The translations under genes and the position numbers were made by a program. A stretch of DNA of 64,000 nt, taken from contig NZ_FOLO01000013.1 of NCBI RefSeq assembly GCF_900112265.1, forward strand, positions 43,776 to 107,775, given 5' to 3'. The stretch comes from Pseudoalteromonas denitrificans DSM 6059 (GTDB taxonomy: Bacteria; Pseudomonadota; Gammaproteobacteria; Enterobacterales; Alteromonadaceae). The number at the start of each line of letters is the position of its first letter. The stretch's first letter is position 1. Of this stretch, positions 8,983 to 17,753 are shown one piece after another. The notes below the pieces were generated by a model. The model searched no databases. It was not told where the DNA came from and saw nothing but the letters and a program-made list of their open reading frames with translations.

Positions 8983-9582
8983 ATGATTAGAATAGTATAT
9001 ATTTTATTGGTTTTTTTACAGTTAGCCTGCTCTGAAGTTTCTTTAAAGCCCTTATCTGATAGTAGTACAATCGTTGCTTTTGGCGATAGTTTAACATATG
9101 GAAAAGGCGTACCTAAAGAAGATAGCTACCCCAGTGTTTTGGCGCAATTAACTCATTTGAAAGTGATTAACACGGGTATTTCTGGAGAAACAACTGGTAA
9201 AGGTTTGATGCGTTTTGAAACGGTTATTCATAAATATAATCCGCAGCTTATTATTTTACTCGAAGGAGGAAATGATTTCTTACGCAACAAACCTAAAGTG
9301 CAAACACAAAATAATTTGGCGAAAATGATAGAAATGGCGCAAGCGCGAGATATAGAAATTATATTAGTTGCCGTACCACAAAAAAGCATATTTTTAACGC
9401 CATCGATTATTTATCAGGAATTAGCACAGAAATACAATCTTGTTTTACTTGAAGACATTATCACTGACCTATTAAAAAATAATCAGTATAAATCAGATCA
9501 AATTCATTTTAATAAACTTGGGTATCAAAAATTAGCGCAGCGCATTTATCAGGAATTGAAAGATAAAGGCGCTATTGATTAA
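8983..9582 (+). CDS. GDSL/SGNH hydrolase, TesA-like lipoprotein
   Basis: The 199-residue protein carries block I FGDSLTYG with the nucleophilic Ser, block III EGGNDFL, and the catalytic Asp-His in DQIHFNKLGY. It matches the TesA/arylesterase (lysophospholipase L1) family. Unlike E. coli TesA it begins with a lipoprotein signal, LQLAC, so it should be lipid-anchored and face the periplasm or surface. It is third in an apparent operon with the HD-GYP-like and EEP genes and ends against the convergent acetyltransferase with a 4-base overlap. Confidence 0.86.
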   Translation: MIRIVYILLVFLQLACSEVSLKPLSDSSTIVAFGDSLTYGKGVPKEDSYPSVLAQLTHLKVINTGISGETTGKGLMRFETVIHKYNPQLIILLEGGNDFLRNKPKVQTQNNLAKMIEMAQARDIEIILVAVPQKSIFLTPSIIYQELAQKYNLVLLEDIITDLLKNNQYKSDQIHFNKLGYQKLAQRIYQELKDKGAID

Positions 9583-10124
9583 TGGGATCTTAATCGTGAA
9601 AATATATTCAAATCATGATATTGCTGCTTCCAATAGCCATATCCTCTGAGCAAACCTTCACTTTTAAACCCTAATTTTAATAATACTTTTTCAGATGCGT
9701 GATTTCCCTGCATGGTAAATGCCTCAAGCCTGTTTATTTTTTTTACTTCTTCAATTATCAAGAGGTAATTTATGACCTGCTTTAAAGCCTCAGTAGCAAA
9801 ACCTTTGCCCCAAGTTGATTGGTTAAATTCATAGCCTAAAGTGGCACTATGATTATCATTATTCCATTTTATGCCTATGCTACCGATTAGCTTTAAGGAT
9901 GTTTTTTCTCTGACAGCCCAACGTAAATGACTGCCATTATTATATTTTTTTTGATCTTGTTCTATTAATTCGACAGCTTGTTTTAGATCTGTGAATTGCT
10001 CAAAGTCATAATATTTAATGACCTTGGAGTCAGAAAATATCTCATATATTTCAGCTGTATCTACTAAAGTTACTTCATCAAGTAAAAGCCGAGATGTAGT
10101 GAGTGTAGGAAATTGATTATTCAT
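9579..10124 (-). CDS. GNAT acetyltransferase, RimJ/RimL type
   Basis: The 181-residue protein opens with the family signature LTTSRLLLDEVTLVDTAEIYEIFSD. It also has the acetyl-CoA region YEFNQSTWGKGFATEA and the following NxASEKVLLKLGFKxEG. The substrate is unknown; relatives act on ribosomal protein N termini or small amines. It overlaps the upstream acetyltransferase by 8 bases, so the two form a paralogous pair in one operon. Confidence 0.87.
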   Translation of the reverse strand: MNNQFPTLTTSRLLLDEVTLVDTAEIYEIFSDSKVIKYYDFEQFTDLKQAVELIEQDQKKYNNGSHLRWAVREKTSLKLIGSIGIKWNNDNHSATLGYEFNQSTWGKGFATEALKQVINYLLIIEEVKKINRLEAFTMQGNHASEKVLLKLGFKSEGLLRGYGYWKQQYHDLNIFSRLRSH

Positions 10125-10617
10125 AACGGTTTAGCTTAAAGCCCCAGCGTTCATAGGTATCAACATGTTTTAAACCTACTTTTAATAAGATTTTATTTGA
10201 AGCGATATTTTCAACAACAGCTTCAGCCATTATATTTTCTAATTTTAAGGTATTATTTGCATAATCCATTGTGGCTCTTACTGCCTCAAGTCCCAAGCCT
10301 TTACCCCAATACTCTGGCAACATGCGATAACCGACGTCTGGGCGGTTTTCTTCAGGTAAATACTTGATACCACAAAACCCAATTACATGGTTATTTTCTT
10401 TATAAACCAAGGCATAGCGGGCATAACCATATTTTTTATATTCAGCTTGCCAAACATTTGTGATCACATCTTTGGCATCTTGCTTGGTTTTTACCATACC
10501 TAAGTCACCAGTGTATTTAGTCACGTCTTCATTAACTGAAAATTCATATACGGCATCTAAATCATCTAATGTAAATTCTCTCATAATTAATCTGGGTGTT
10601 TCTATTAATATTGTCAT
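10117..10617 (-). CDS. GNAT acetyltransferase, RimJ/RimL type
   Basis: The 166-residue GNAT protein has the N-terminal IETPRLIMREFTLDDLDAVYEF, the acetyl-CoA loop YWGKGLGLEAVRA and NIASNKILLKVGLKHV near the end. It is about 15 residues shorter than its downstream neighbour and diverged from it. It is first of the two-gene operon. The substrate cannot be inferred. Confidence 0.87.
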   Translation of the reverse strand: MTILIETPRLIMREFTLDDLDAVYEFSVNEDVTKYTGDLGMVKTKQDAKDVITNVWQAEYKKYGYARYALVYKENNHVIGFCGIKYLPEENRPDVGYRMLPEYWGKGLGLEAVRATMDYANNTLKLENIMAEAVVENIASNKILLKVGLKHVDTYERWGFKLNRYE

Positions 10618-10826
10618 TGTTTAGCCTCTTGATATTTGAGTTCAGTTTAGCTGGAATATTAAGGCAAAACAGAAGCAGTTTAGTTATATAAAAAGCAATA
10701 CAGTTTTATTTGTGAGCATTTATATTTCATATTATGTAACGTGTTTTTATTCATAACAAAAAAACAACATTTCAATTGAAGTAAACCTGTTATTATCTCA
10801 AAAATTTTTTAGTTAGTATAAGTTAA

Positions 10827-11102
10827 ATGAATAAAACGCAATTAATCGCACACATATCTAAAGACTCAGAAATTACCAAAGCACAAGCGAAAAGGTTTTA
10901 CGACGCATTTGTTGCAACGATTACAAAACAGTTATATGAAAGTGAAATTGTACAGCTAACAGGTTTTGGTACTTTTTCGATTAATTATCGCCCTGAACGT
11001 CAGGGAAGAAATCCTAAAACAGGGCAGCCAATAACAATTGAGGCTTCTTTAATACCGACTTTTAAACCAGGTAAAGCATTAAAAGATATTTGTAGTAAAT
11101 AA
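10827..11102 (+). CDS. HU-family DNA-binding protein
   Basis: The 91-residue protein has the full HU/IHF length and layout: MNKTQLIAHIS helix, the LTGFGTFSI strand, and the DNA-binding arm signature RQGRNPKTGQPITI, which includes the Pro that kinks DNA. It binds and bends DNA without strict sequence preference. It differs from the main HU alpha and beta chains at several positions, so it may be an accessory paralogue. A strong bidirectional terminator lies downstream. Confidence 0.93.
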   Translation: MNKTQLIAHISKDSEITKAQAKRFYDAFVATITKQLYESEIVQLTGFGTFSINYRPERQGRNPKTGQPITIEASLIPTFKPGKALKDICSK

Positions 11103-11154
11103 AGAAGTAAGGTTATTTTATTCTCATGATTTTTTAGTATGAATGGGCAGTAAT

Positions 11155-11181
11155 AAAAAAGGCGCTCAAAGAGCGCCTTTT
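11155..11181. terminator. Bidirectional Rho-independent terminator
   Basis: GGCGCTC (11161-11167) and GAGCGCC (11171-11177) form a 7-bp GC-rich stem with an AAA loop. It is flanked by A6 on the left and TTTT on the right, so it works for the HU gene on the plus strand and the ketoacyl synthase gene on the minus strand. Confidence 0.92.
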
Positions 11182-11198
11182 AGATATAGATTATTTGC

Positions 11199-13094
11199 TT
11201 AAACCATATCATTAAAAGGGTTATCTTGGCTTAAGATAATTGGATTTTCAAAGCCTGGAAGTGTGATTTCGTTTTGGGTGATTTCAATTTGACTTTCATC
11301 AATTAAACCATCGCCAAATTTATAAATAAGTTCATATTGACCCTTATTTATTTTTGTTTGGTAATCAAGTTGTGCAGCTTCCACTGAGGTTAATTTTTCT
11401 TGATAACTTACCATTGCAGATTCACCATGGCGTTTAGCCATCATTTCTAGACTGATTGTGGGTGAAAGTACCGTTGCTGTTGCGTTATTACCACCAAAAC
11501 CTTTTGAGTTTATAAAAGCAATATCTTGGGTAGGGCATTTATAATGTTCGGTTCTAATATCAAGTTGTTCGGTATGCACATCATCAGCCACTTTATCTAT
11601 TGTTGTGATCCCAGGCATAATATTATGTTCAAAAATACCTAAAGCTACTGCCATTTGATCACCACTTGCAGGGCCAATAGTATGCCCTACAAAGGCTTTT
11701 GGAGCAGTAATAGGCCAATTAGTAATATCGAAACTTTTACCTATTCGGTCATAAATAAGAGATTCTGTAACACGATTTTGTGGTGTACTTGAGCCATGGG
11801 CTAAAATAAAACTGCGATTTGCAACAGCCTCTTTCCCCAAAATGCTTTGTGCAAGTGCAACAGACTTGGCCATAGTAATATAATTACCTGGTCCAGGTGC
11901 TGTGATTGATTTTTTTATACCATCGGCATTTATAAATACATCTGCAACTGAACCTAATACTTTGGCACCAAGCTCAAGTGTTAATGCATCATCCATCAGT
12001 ACAATGAACTGTGCGCCTTCACCAATTGTAAAACCACAATTGTTACCAAATGGGCGACTCGTTCGGCGATGATCAGCAATATCACTGTTATCTAACTTTT
12101 TTAACCCTTCTTCATTCGCCAATGCACTCATATTTCCAAAGCCTTCAATAATTTCAGGCGTAATAGGTGTTTCAGAGCTACCCACTACAGCGACTCTGAC
12201 TTTACCAGCTTGAATATCTTGAACGGCAGCACGCAAATTATATAAAAATGTGGCACAAGCACCTGTTGCAGTAAAAGTGGTTCCCACATTGCCAGTAACA
12301 TAGGCATTAATGAAATCGGTAGGCATAGTATTTAAACCAAGTGCCAAGTTTTTAGTTGAAACACGATCGCCACACATGCGGTTTTTCATTAAACCACCAA
12401 AACCTTCTTGTTGCATTTGACCTGCAATTGAAGCGGAATAAGTACCGATTTGGTCTGGTCCAACTTTATCGACAACTGTTTTCCATTCAATCCCCATAGA
12501 CTTTATCGCATCGGTTGCTGCAAAAATAGTTGCCTGTAAGCCTCTTGGTTGATAACGACTATTGTACATAGTTGCAGGTTCAAAACCTGTTGGGAATTGT
12601 CCAGCCGCCTTAATTGGATTATCACGAAAAGCATCATGTTTTATTTCTAAATCCCCAGGAATCTCAACTTTAACTTTTCCTGATTCAAGTTCTGTTATTT
12701 GCCATAAACGCGGTAAGGGAGAAGGCAGTCTACGTTTACTGGTTTCAAAACTGATGGTTTCACCGGATGGACTTAAAGTCATTTTTTGTTGCCAATGGGT
12801 TGCATCAACATCAAAATGATTTTTTTCGATTTTACGAATTAAGGTACCATCTAAAATTTGTTGACCAAATTTTTGTTCTATTTCACTTGGCGCAACAGGA
12901 TTACCTTCATTATCGATAAGTTGTCCATCTTTATAGCTAATGATGTTCATTAGGGTAGCAAGGCCACCAAAAGTTTCTCGACGTAACTCTTGATCTAATT
13001 TATCAATTACAATGCGTTGGTAGCCCTGATGAAAAGAGGTACGGCCTGCGGCGTTTATGCCACCCATACCAACAATAAGAGGTAAAGCTATCAT
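11199..13094 (-). CDS. Long beta-ketoacyl-ACP synthase
   Basis: The 631-residue protein is a thiolase-fold condensing enzyme of fatty-acid synthesis. The nucleophile is Cys280 in FTATGACATFL, and the two catalytic His are in LAHGSSTPQNR (about 432) and FVGHTIGPASG (about 470). FabB/FabF enzymes have about 410 residues; this one carries an N-terminal block of about 200 residues before the usual core. Long forms of this kind are known in marine gammaproteobacteria, where they are annotated as FabB-like synthases. It is divergent from a GlxA-type regulator. An AGGA site precedes the ATG. Confidence 0.85.
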   Translation of the reverse strand: MIALPLIVGMGGINAAGRTSFHQGYQRIVIDKLDQELRRETFGGLATLMNIISYKDGQLIDNEGNPVAPSEIEQKFGQQILDGTLIRKIEKNHFDVDATHWQQKMTLSPSGETISFETSKRRLPSPLPRLWQITELESGKVKVEIPGDLEIKHDAFRDNPIKAAGQFPTGFEPATMYNSRYQPRGLQATIFAATDAIKSMGIEWKTVVDKVGPDQIGTYSASIAGQMQQEGFGGLMKNRMCGDRVSTKNLALGLNTMPTDFINAYVTGNVGTTFTATGACATFLYNLRAAVQDIQAGKVRVAVVGSSETPITPEIIEGFGNMSALANEEGLKKLDNSDIADHRRTSRPFGNNCGFTIGEGAQFIVLMDDALTLELGAKVLGSVADVFINADGIKKSITAPGPGNYITMAKSVALAQSILGKEAVANRSFILAHGSSTPQNRVTESLIYDRIGKSFDITNWPITAPKAFVGHTIGPASGDQMAVALGIFEHNIMPGITTIDKVADDVHTEQLDIRTEHYKCPTQDIAFINSKGFGGNNATATVLSPTISLEMMAKRHGESAMVSYQEKLTSVEAAQLDYQTKINKGQYELIYKFGDGLIDESQIEITQNEITLPGFENPIILSQDNPFNDMV

Positions 13095-13226
13095 GAAAGA
13101 TCCTATGATTTGTAATTAACGATTTTGAATATAACTAGAGTGTATGCCGCTTTTGTATTTTTTTTTATAATTAAACAGCCAAAAATTGTGACATAATAGC
13201 CAAAGTTGTTTTTCAGGTACTGTGTT

Positions 13227-14237
13227 ATGCAAAATTCGAATCAAAAATCTCCAATAAAGGTCAAAGTCTCCCTTTTGGTGTATCAGCATATGCTGGCAAC
13301 GAGCTTAACGCTCCCTGTTGAAATGTTACGTGCAGGTGAAGCCTTTGCGTTAAGTCATAATAAAGATAGTAAAGTTTTAAGTATTCAGCTGGTAGGTGAG
13401 AGCTTAGAGCCGATTGCTTCTCGTGCTGGTATTAGTATATTAGCGGATTGCATCGCCGATAACGCTGATATTCCAGAACTTATTATTGTGCCTAGTATTT
13501 GGCGAAACCCCAGACCTGTATTAAGAAAGCATCCAAATTTAATTCAGTGGTTAAAAAAACAATGGAGCGAAGGATGTACTTTAATTGGTGTGGGAACGGG
13601 TAATTGTTTTTTAGCAGAATCAGGATTGCTGGATGGTTTACCTGCTACGATACATTGGCATTATGCCGAACAATTTAGGCGTGATTACCCTTTGGTAGAC
13701 CTCAAACCTGATTTTTTTATTACACAATCCGATAGGATTTATTGTGCAGCAAGTTTAAATTCATTGGCTGATATTATCGTGCATATCATTCATCAATTTT
13801 ATGGTACAGAAGCTGCGCAGCATGTAGAAAGAAACTTCTCTCATGAAATCAGAAAACCCTATGAAGAACAAAGATATTTAGCGGGTGCCGTTGATAGACA
13901 TCCAGATGAATTGATTGCACAGATCCAGTTTTGGATGCGTACCAATTTATCTTCCACATTAGATTTAAGCCAAGTTGCAGCACAATTTGGCGTAAGTCAA
14001 AGATCATTCACACGTCGCTTTAAAGCGGCTACAGGTACAAAAGCAACAGATTATTGGCAGCAATTACGGATTGAAACTGTAAAAGATTTACTTTCATCTA
14101 GTAATTTATCAATTCAAGAAATTGCTTTTGAAGTAGGCTATAGCGATCAAGGATATTTAACCCGCCTTTTTAAAAAGCATTTAGGACAAACCCCAAAACA
14201 ATACCGTGCTCTAGTACGTAAAAAACTTTTCAGTTGA
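13227..14237 (+). CDS. GlxA-family transcriptional regulator (DJ-1/PfpI-like plus AraC HTH)
   Basis: From the ATG the protein has 336 residues. The N-terminal DJ-1/PfpI-like sensor domain (about 5-190) includes IVPSIWRNP and GVGTGNCFLAESGLLDG. The C-terminal AraC double helix-turn-helix (about 225-325) includes FGVSQRSFTRRFKAATG and the closing IQEIAFEVGYSDQGYLTRLFKKHLGQTPKQYR. An in-frame TTG at 13206 would add 7 residues, but the ATG gives the natural start MQNSNQKSP. It is divergent from the beta-ketoacyl synthase gene and may control it, which is inference from position. Confidence 0.88.
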   Translation: MQNSNQKSPIKVKVSLLVYQHMLATSLTLPVEMLRAGEAFALSHNKDSKVLSIQLVGESLEPIASRAGISILADCIADNADIPELIIVPSIWRNPRPVLRKHPNLIQWLKKQWSEGCTLIGVGTGNCFLAESGLLDGLPATIHWHYAEQFRRDYPLVDLKPDFFITQSDRIYCAASLNSLADIIVHIIHQFYGTEAAQHVERNFSHEIRKPYEEQRYLAGAVDRHPDELIAQIQFWMRTNLSSTLDLSQVAAQFGVSQRSFTRRFKAATGTKATDYWQQLRIETVKDLLSSSNLSIQEIAFEVGYSDQGYLTRLFKKHLGQTPKQYRALVRKKLFS

Positions 14238-14357
14238 ATGTGCAATATACGGTGTTTTGACTCAAAAATGTAATTAATCCTAAAAACAGCTTTCCATAAA
14301 AGTAAATAAAAACTATTATCATTTTCGTGTTGGTATGTAGTAATAGAAGTATAAAGC

Positions 14358-16361
14358 ATGAAGGATTTAAACTTAAAATTGAGTGGGCTAAAATTATATC
14401 TATTAGGTTACTTATTATTTAGCCTTACAGTTTTTTTAATGGCATATTATTTCAATGTATTGTTCGATAATTCACAGGTTTTTAGTTCATCTTTCATTTT
14501 AAATGAACTGAGTTTTATCATTATTTTATTGATTTTTGGGTCTGTATTTTTATGTCACATGCTCACCTTGTTAGTACGTAATAATAAAATCAGCGATATG
14601 TTAGTTCAAAAAACACAATGCTTAATTGAATCAAACTTAGCATTAAAAGAAGAGTCTAAATTAAAAGAGAGTGCGCTCAAGCAACAACAAAAATCAAAAA
14701 ATCAGTATGAAAAATTATTTTTTAATTCTCCTGAAGGCTTATTTACTCTTGATAGCTGCGCTGTAATTACACGTTTTAATCCTGCTTTTTCAAGTTTGCT
14801 ATTAGATCAAACACACAATATTCATGACTTGTCATTGAGTGATTTTATTTATAGTCAGGAACACATTGATACCTGGCAATTAGATGTTATAGCAAGAAAA
14901 AACTATAAAGAATATGAATGGTTAGCTAAAAACCAAAGCGGCAAAAGTATCTGGTTAAGGCAAAGTGGTCATTGGATAAAAAATGAGAGTGTTTGGACTT
15001 ATGAAGGCCAAATTGTTGATATTACACAATCGAAATTATTGCGTGAACAGTTAAAATACAAAACGAAGCATGATGGTTTAACTAACTTATTAAATCGGGA
15101 CGCTTTTTTTAAAAAAATTAACAATTTAAAAGGTCTAAATAAAGGTCACTATATTCTGCTGTATATAGACCTTGATAGGTTTAAATTGATAAACGATACG
15201 TTAGGACATGTTGCAGGAGATAAAGTACTTATTGAGTTTGCTGCGAGAATGCAATTTATGTTGGGTTCATTTTCTGATATTGCAAGACTCGGCGGTGATG
15301 AATTTGCAATATTAATGAGTGAAAAATCTTTAAATGGTAACGAAATTGATTTATTAATCAATATTCTTAGAGAAATCCAAAAAACTTTTAAATATCTTGA
15401 GCATCATATAAATGTAACAGGCAGTATGGGAGTACGTAAATTTAAGACTACATGTTGTAATTATGATGCTGAAAAATTATTACATGATGCTGATATCGCT
15501 ATGCAAGAAGCTAAACGACAAGGTAAAAATGACTTCTTCATTTTTTCAAATCAACTTACCAAGAAAATTAAACGCAAATTACACATAGAAACCTTATTAC
15601 GTGAGCTCGATCCAGATTTAGAGTTATCAATTAACTTTCAGCCACTTTATTGTAAATTTGATCAAAATTTAATTGGCTTTGAAGCTTTATTACGCTGGGA
15701 TAATGATATTTTAGGGCGAATAAATCCCGATGAGTTTATTTCTATTGCAGAAGAGTGTGGCAAAATAACGATGCTAGGGAAATGGGTATTTGATCATGCT
15801 CTTATTTTTTTGGAACAGCAGGAAGCTCAATCGAAAAATTTATTTATTAATATAAATGTTTCACCTATGCAATTGCAACAAACTCGCTTCATGAGTTGGC
15901 TTGCAAAAAGAGTGACAAATTCTGCTTTATCAATTAATCAAATACGAATTGAATTAACTGAATCAGCGATGATTGCAAAGGAAGAAACCTTAATACCTCA
16001 CTTGAATACAATTCATGAGCTAGGTATAGGTATTTATATTGATGATTTTGGTACCGGTTATAGTTCACTTGCTAGAATTAAAAAACTACCTATAGACGGC
16101 ATTAAAATCGATCGCGCATTTATTGAAAATATAGAAACAGATAATGGAGCGATTCAATTAGTGAAAGCAATTTGTGCTATCGCAGAAGCTTTTAATTTAT
16201 CGGTAACAGCGGAAGGTATTGAAACGCAGCAACAACTTAATGTGCTCAGACATTTTTATTGCCATCAATTTCAAGGCTATTTTTTTAGTAAGCCTTTAAC
16301 TGAATTGCAAGCAATTAATTTGATTCAAAGTGAATTGGGGAACTTACCTAAGCGTGCATAA
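14358..16361 (+). CDS. Membrane PAS-GGDEF-EAL cyclic-di-GMP enzyme
   Basis: The 667-residue protein has two membrane spans (about 12-33 and 47-69), a coiled coil (about 85-115), a PAS domain (about 115-235), a GGDEF domain (about 240-395) and an EAL domain (about 410-655). The cyclase motif RLGGDEF is intact. The EAL domain keeps GFEALLRW, ELTES, IDDFGTGYSSL, KIDRAFI and TAEGIET, so phosphodiesterase activity is also likely. The inhibitory RxxD site before GGDEF reads SFSD, so product inhibition is probably lost. Which activity dominates cannot be told from sequence. Confidence 0.93.
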   Translation: MKDLNLKLSGLKLYLLGYLLFSLTVFLMAYYFNVLFDNSQVFSSSFILNELSFIIILLIFGSVFLCHMLTLLVRNNKISDMLVQKTQCLIESNLALKEESKLKESALKQQQKSKNQYEKLFFNSPEGLFTLDSCAVITRFNPAFSSLLLDQTHNIHDLSLSDFIYSQEHIDTWQLDVIARKNYKEYEWLAKNQSGKSIWLRQSGHWIKNESVWTYEGQIVDITQSKLLREQLKYKTKHDGLTNLLNRDAFFKKINNLKGLNKGHYILLYIDLDRFKLINDTLGHVAGDKVLIEFAARMQFMLGSFSDIARLGGDEFAILMSEKSLNGNEIDLLINILREIQKTFKYLEHHINVTGSMGVRKFKTTCCNYDAEKLLHDADIAMQEAKRQGKNDFFIFSNQLTKKIKRKLHIETLLRELDPDLELSINFQPLYCKFDQNLIGFEALLRWDNDILGRINPDEFISIAEECGKITMLGKWVFDHALIFLEQQEAQSKNLFININVSPMQLQQTRFMSWLAKRVTNSALSINQIRIELTESAMIAKEETLIPHLNTIHELGIGIYIDDFGTGYSSLARIKKLPIDGIKIDRAFIENIETDNGAIQLVKAICAIAEAFNLSVTAEGIETQQQLNVLRHFYCHQFQGYFFSKPLTELQAINLIQSELGNLPKRA

Positions 16362-16426
16362 ATTAAGATGAAACATATAATGTTATTGATTAAAATAGCA
16401 TTAAATATTTTCAGCAGTTAAAAGTT

Positions 16427-16921
16427 ATGATCACATTTAAAACAAACATGGGTGATATTCAAATCGCGTTAGATTATGAAAATACACCAATTTCAGCAAG
16501 AAACTTCTTAAAATATTGCAAAGAAGGTTTTTATGAAGGCACTATTTTTCATAGAGTGATCAAGGGGTTTATGATCCAAGGTGGCGGTATGTTACCTGAT
16601 ATGACGGAAAAAGAAGGCCATGATGTCATTGTTAATGAAGCAAACAGAGGTGGTAAAAATGTTGAAGGCACATTAGCGATGGCTCGTACTATGTCGCCAC
16701 ATTCTGCAAGCTGTCAATTTTTTATTAACGTAAGAGATAATTCTTTTTTAGATTTTACAGCAAAAACCAATGATGGTTGGGGTTATGCCGTATTTGGTAA
16801 AGTGACACAGGGAATGGAAATCGTTAAAAAAATTGAAAAAGTTAAAACGCGTTCTTATGGTGAGCATGATGATGTGCCCAAAATGGCTGTTATAGTCGAA
16901 AAGGTCATTGTGGCTGAGTAA
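16427..16921 (+). CDS. ppiB: Peptidyl-prolyl cis-trans isomerase B (cyclophilin)
   Basis: The 164-residue cytoplasmic cyclophilin speeds proline isomerisation during folding. It has the active-site stretch FHRVIKGFMIQGG with Arg, Phe and Met, the QFFINV segment and the W in NDGWGYAVFG. There is no signal peptide, which separates it from periplasmic PpiA. It is followed by its own terminator at 16940-16969. Confidence 0.95.
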   Translation: MITFKTNMGDIQIALDYENTPISARNFLKYCKEGFYEGTIFHRVIKGFMIQGGGMLPDMTEKEGHDVIVNEANRGGKNVEGTLAMARTMSPHSASCQFFINVRDNSFLDFTAKTNDGWGYAVFGKVTQGMEIVKKIEKVKTRSYGEHDDVPKMAVIVEKVIVAE

Positions 16922-16939
16922 TATTTCAATTTTATGATT

Positions 16940-16969
16940 GCTGAGAATTGTTTCTCAGCTTCTATTTTA
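16940..16969 (+). terminator. Rho-independent terminator of ppiB
   Basis: GCTGAGAA (16940-16947) and TTCTCAGC (16952-16959) form a perfect 8-bp stem with a 4-base loop, followed by TTCTATTTT. It separates ppiB from the uracil-catabolism operon. Confidence 0.85.
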
Positions 16970-17076
16970 AACTTCGACTTTAATTAAATTTGTCTAAACC
17001 TTGTTGAAAAGCAAATGCTCTATTACTCTTTGAATTATAAATAAAATTTAAAAATTCAATTTATAGGGAAGTATGT

Positions 17077-17727
17077 ATGGTTTTTCAAGATAATGCATCT
17101 CAAGCTGAAACTGACAATAATTTTGTTTTACCTCCTAATGTGACGTGTTTTTCTCGTGGTAAAAATGCACAAATCAGTGAACGACATTTATATTTACAAC
17201 GACTCAGAAATCGTGACTTGTCATATCAAGAGTTTAGGCAAACGGCTAATAAATTATTTGAACTGATAGCCGATGCGATGATCCCTCATTTAGAAAATCA
17301 TGAAGTGATTTTGACGCCTATTTTCAGAGCGGGTTTGAGTTTATTACCGGTATTTATGAATCGATTAGAAAACGCTAGGTTGTGTTCTATTGGTGTTAAA
17401 AGAAACGAAGAAACAGCAATGCCTGAACCTTATCTATTTAAAGTGCCACCTAATGTCGCTCAAGATGCTAAGTTTGTGATTTTGGAACCTATGATAGCAA
17501 CCGCAGGTACCATGTGTTACAGCTTAGGTATGATGAAAAAACAGGGCTATAATTTAAATAATATAGAAATCATTTCCATTTTTTGTGCTTTAGAAGCTGT
17601 CACTAAGTTACAAAAAGAATTTCCTGAAATACATATTCATACCGAAGTCGTTGATCCTATTTTAGATGATCATAAGTATATCGTTCCTGGGTGTGGTGAC
17701 TTTGGTGATCGATATTTTGGTACTTAA
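17077..17727 (+). CDS. Uracil phosphoribosyltransferase homologue, first copy (URC6-like)
   Basis: The 216-residue protein belongs to the UPRT family, which makes UMP from uracil and PRPP. The C-terminal uracil-binding loop PGCGDFGDRYFGT is typical. The PRPP loop reads LEPMIATAGTM instead of the usual DPMLATGG, so the first acidic residue is Glu rather than Asp. It is first in the operon, with AGGGAAG before the ATG and the URC1-like gene 26 bases downstream. A second, more canonical UPRT closes the same operon. In yeast the URC route includes a UPRT (URC6), which fits a catabolic role. Confidence 0.85.
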   Translation: MVFQDNASQAETDNNFVLPPNVTCFSRGKNAQISERHLYLQRLRNRDLSYQEFRQTANKLFELIADAMIPHLENHEVILTPIFRAGLSLLPVFMNRLENARLCSIGVKRNEETAMPEPYLFKVPPNVAQDAKFVILEPMIATAGTMCYSLGMMKKQGYNLNNIEIISIFCALEAVTKLQKEFPEIHIHTEVVDPILDDHKYIVPGCGDFGDRYFGT

Positions 17728-17753
17728 TTTTGATAACATATTAAAGGATAAAA

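Noticed and set aside
16970..17076. Riboswitch or PyrR-type attenuator before the uracil operon
   Set aside because: The 107-base AT-rich leader shows no convincing stem-loop series or conserved motif; only a ribosome binding site is clear.
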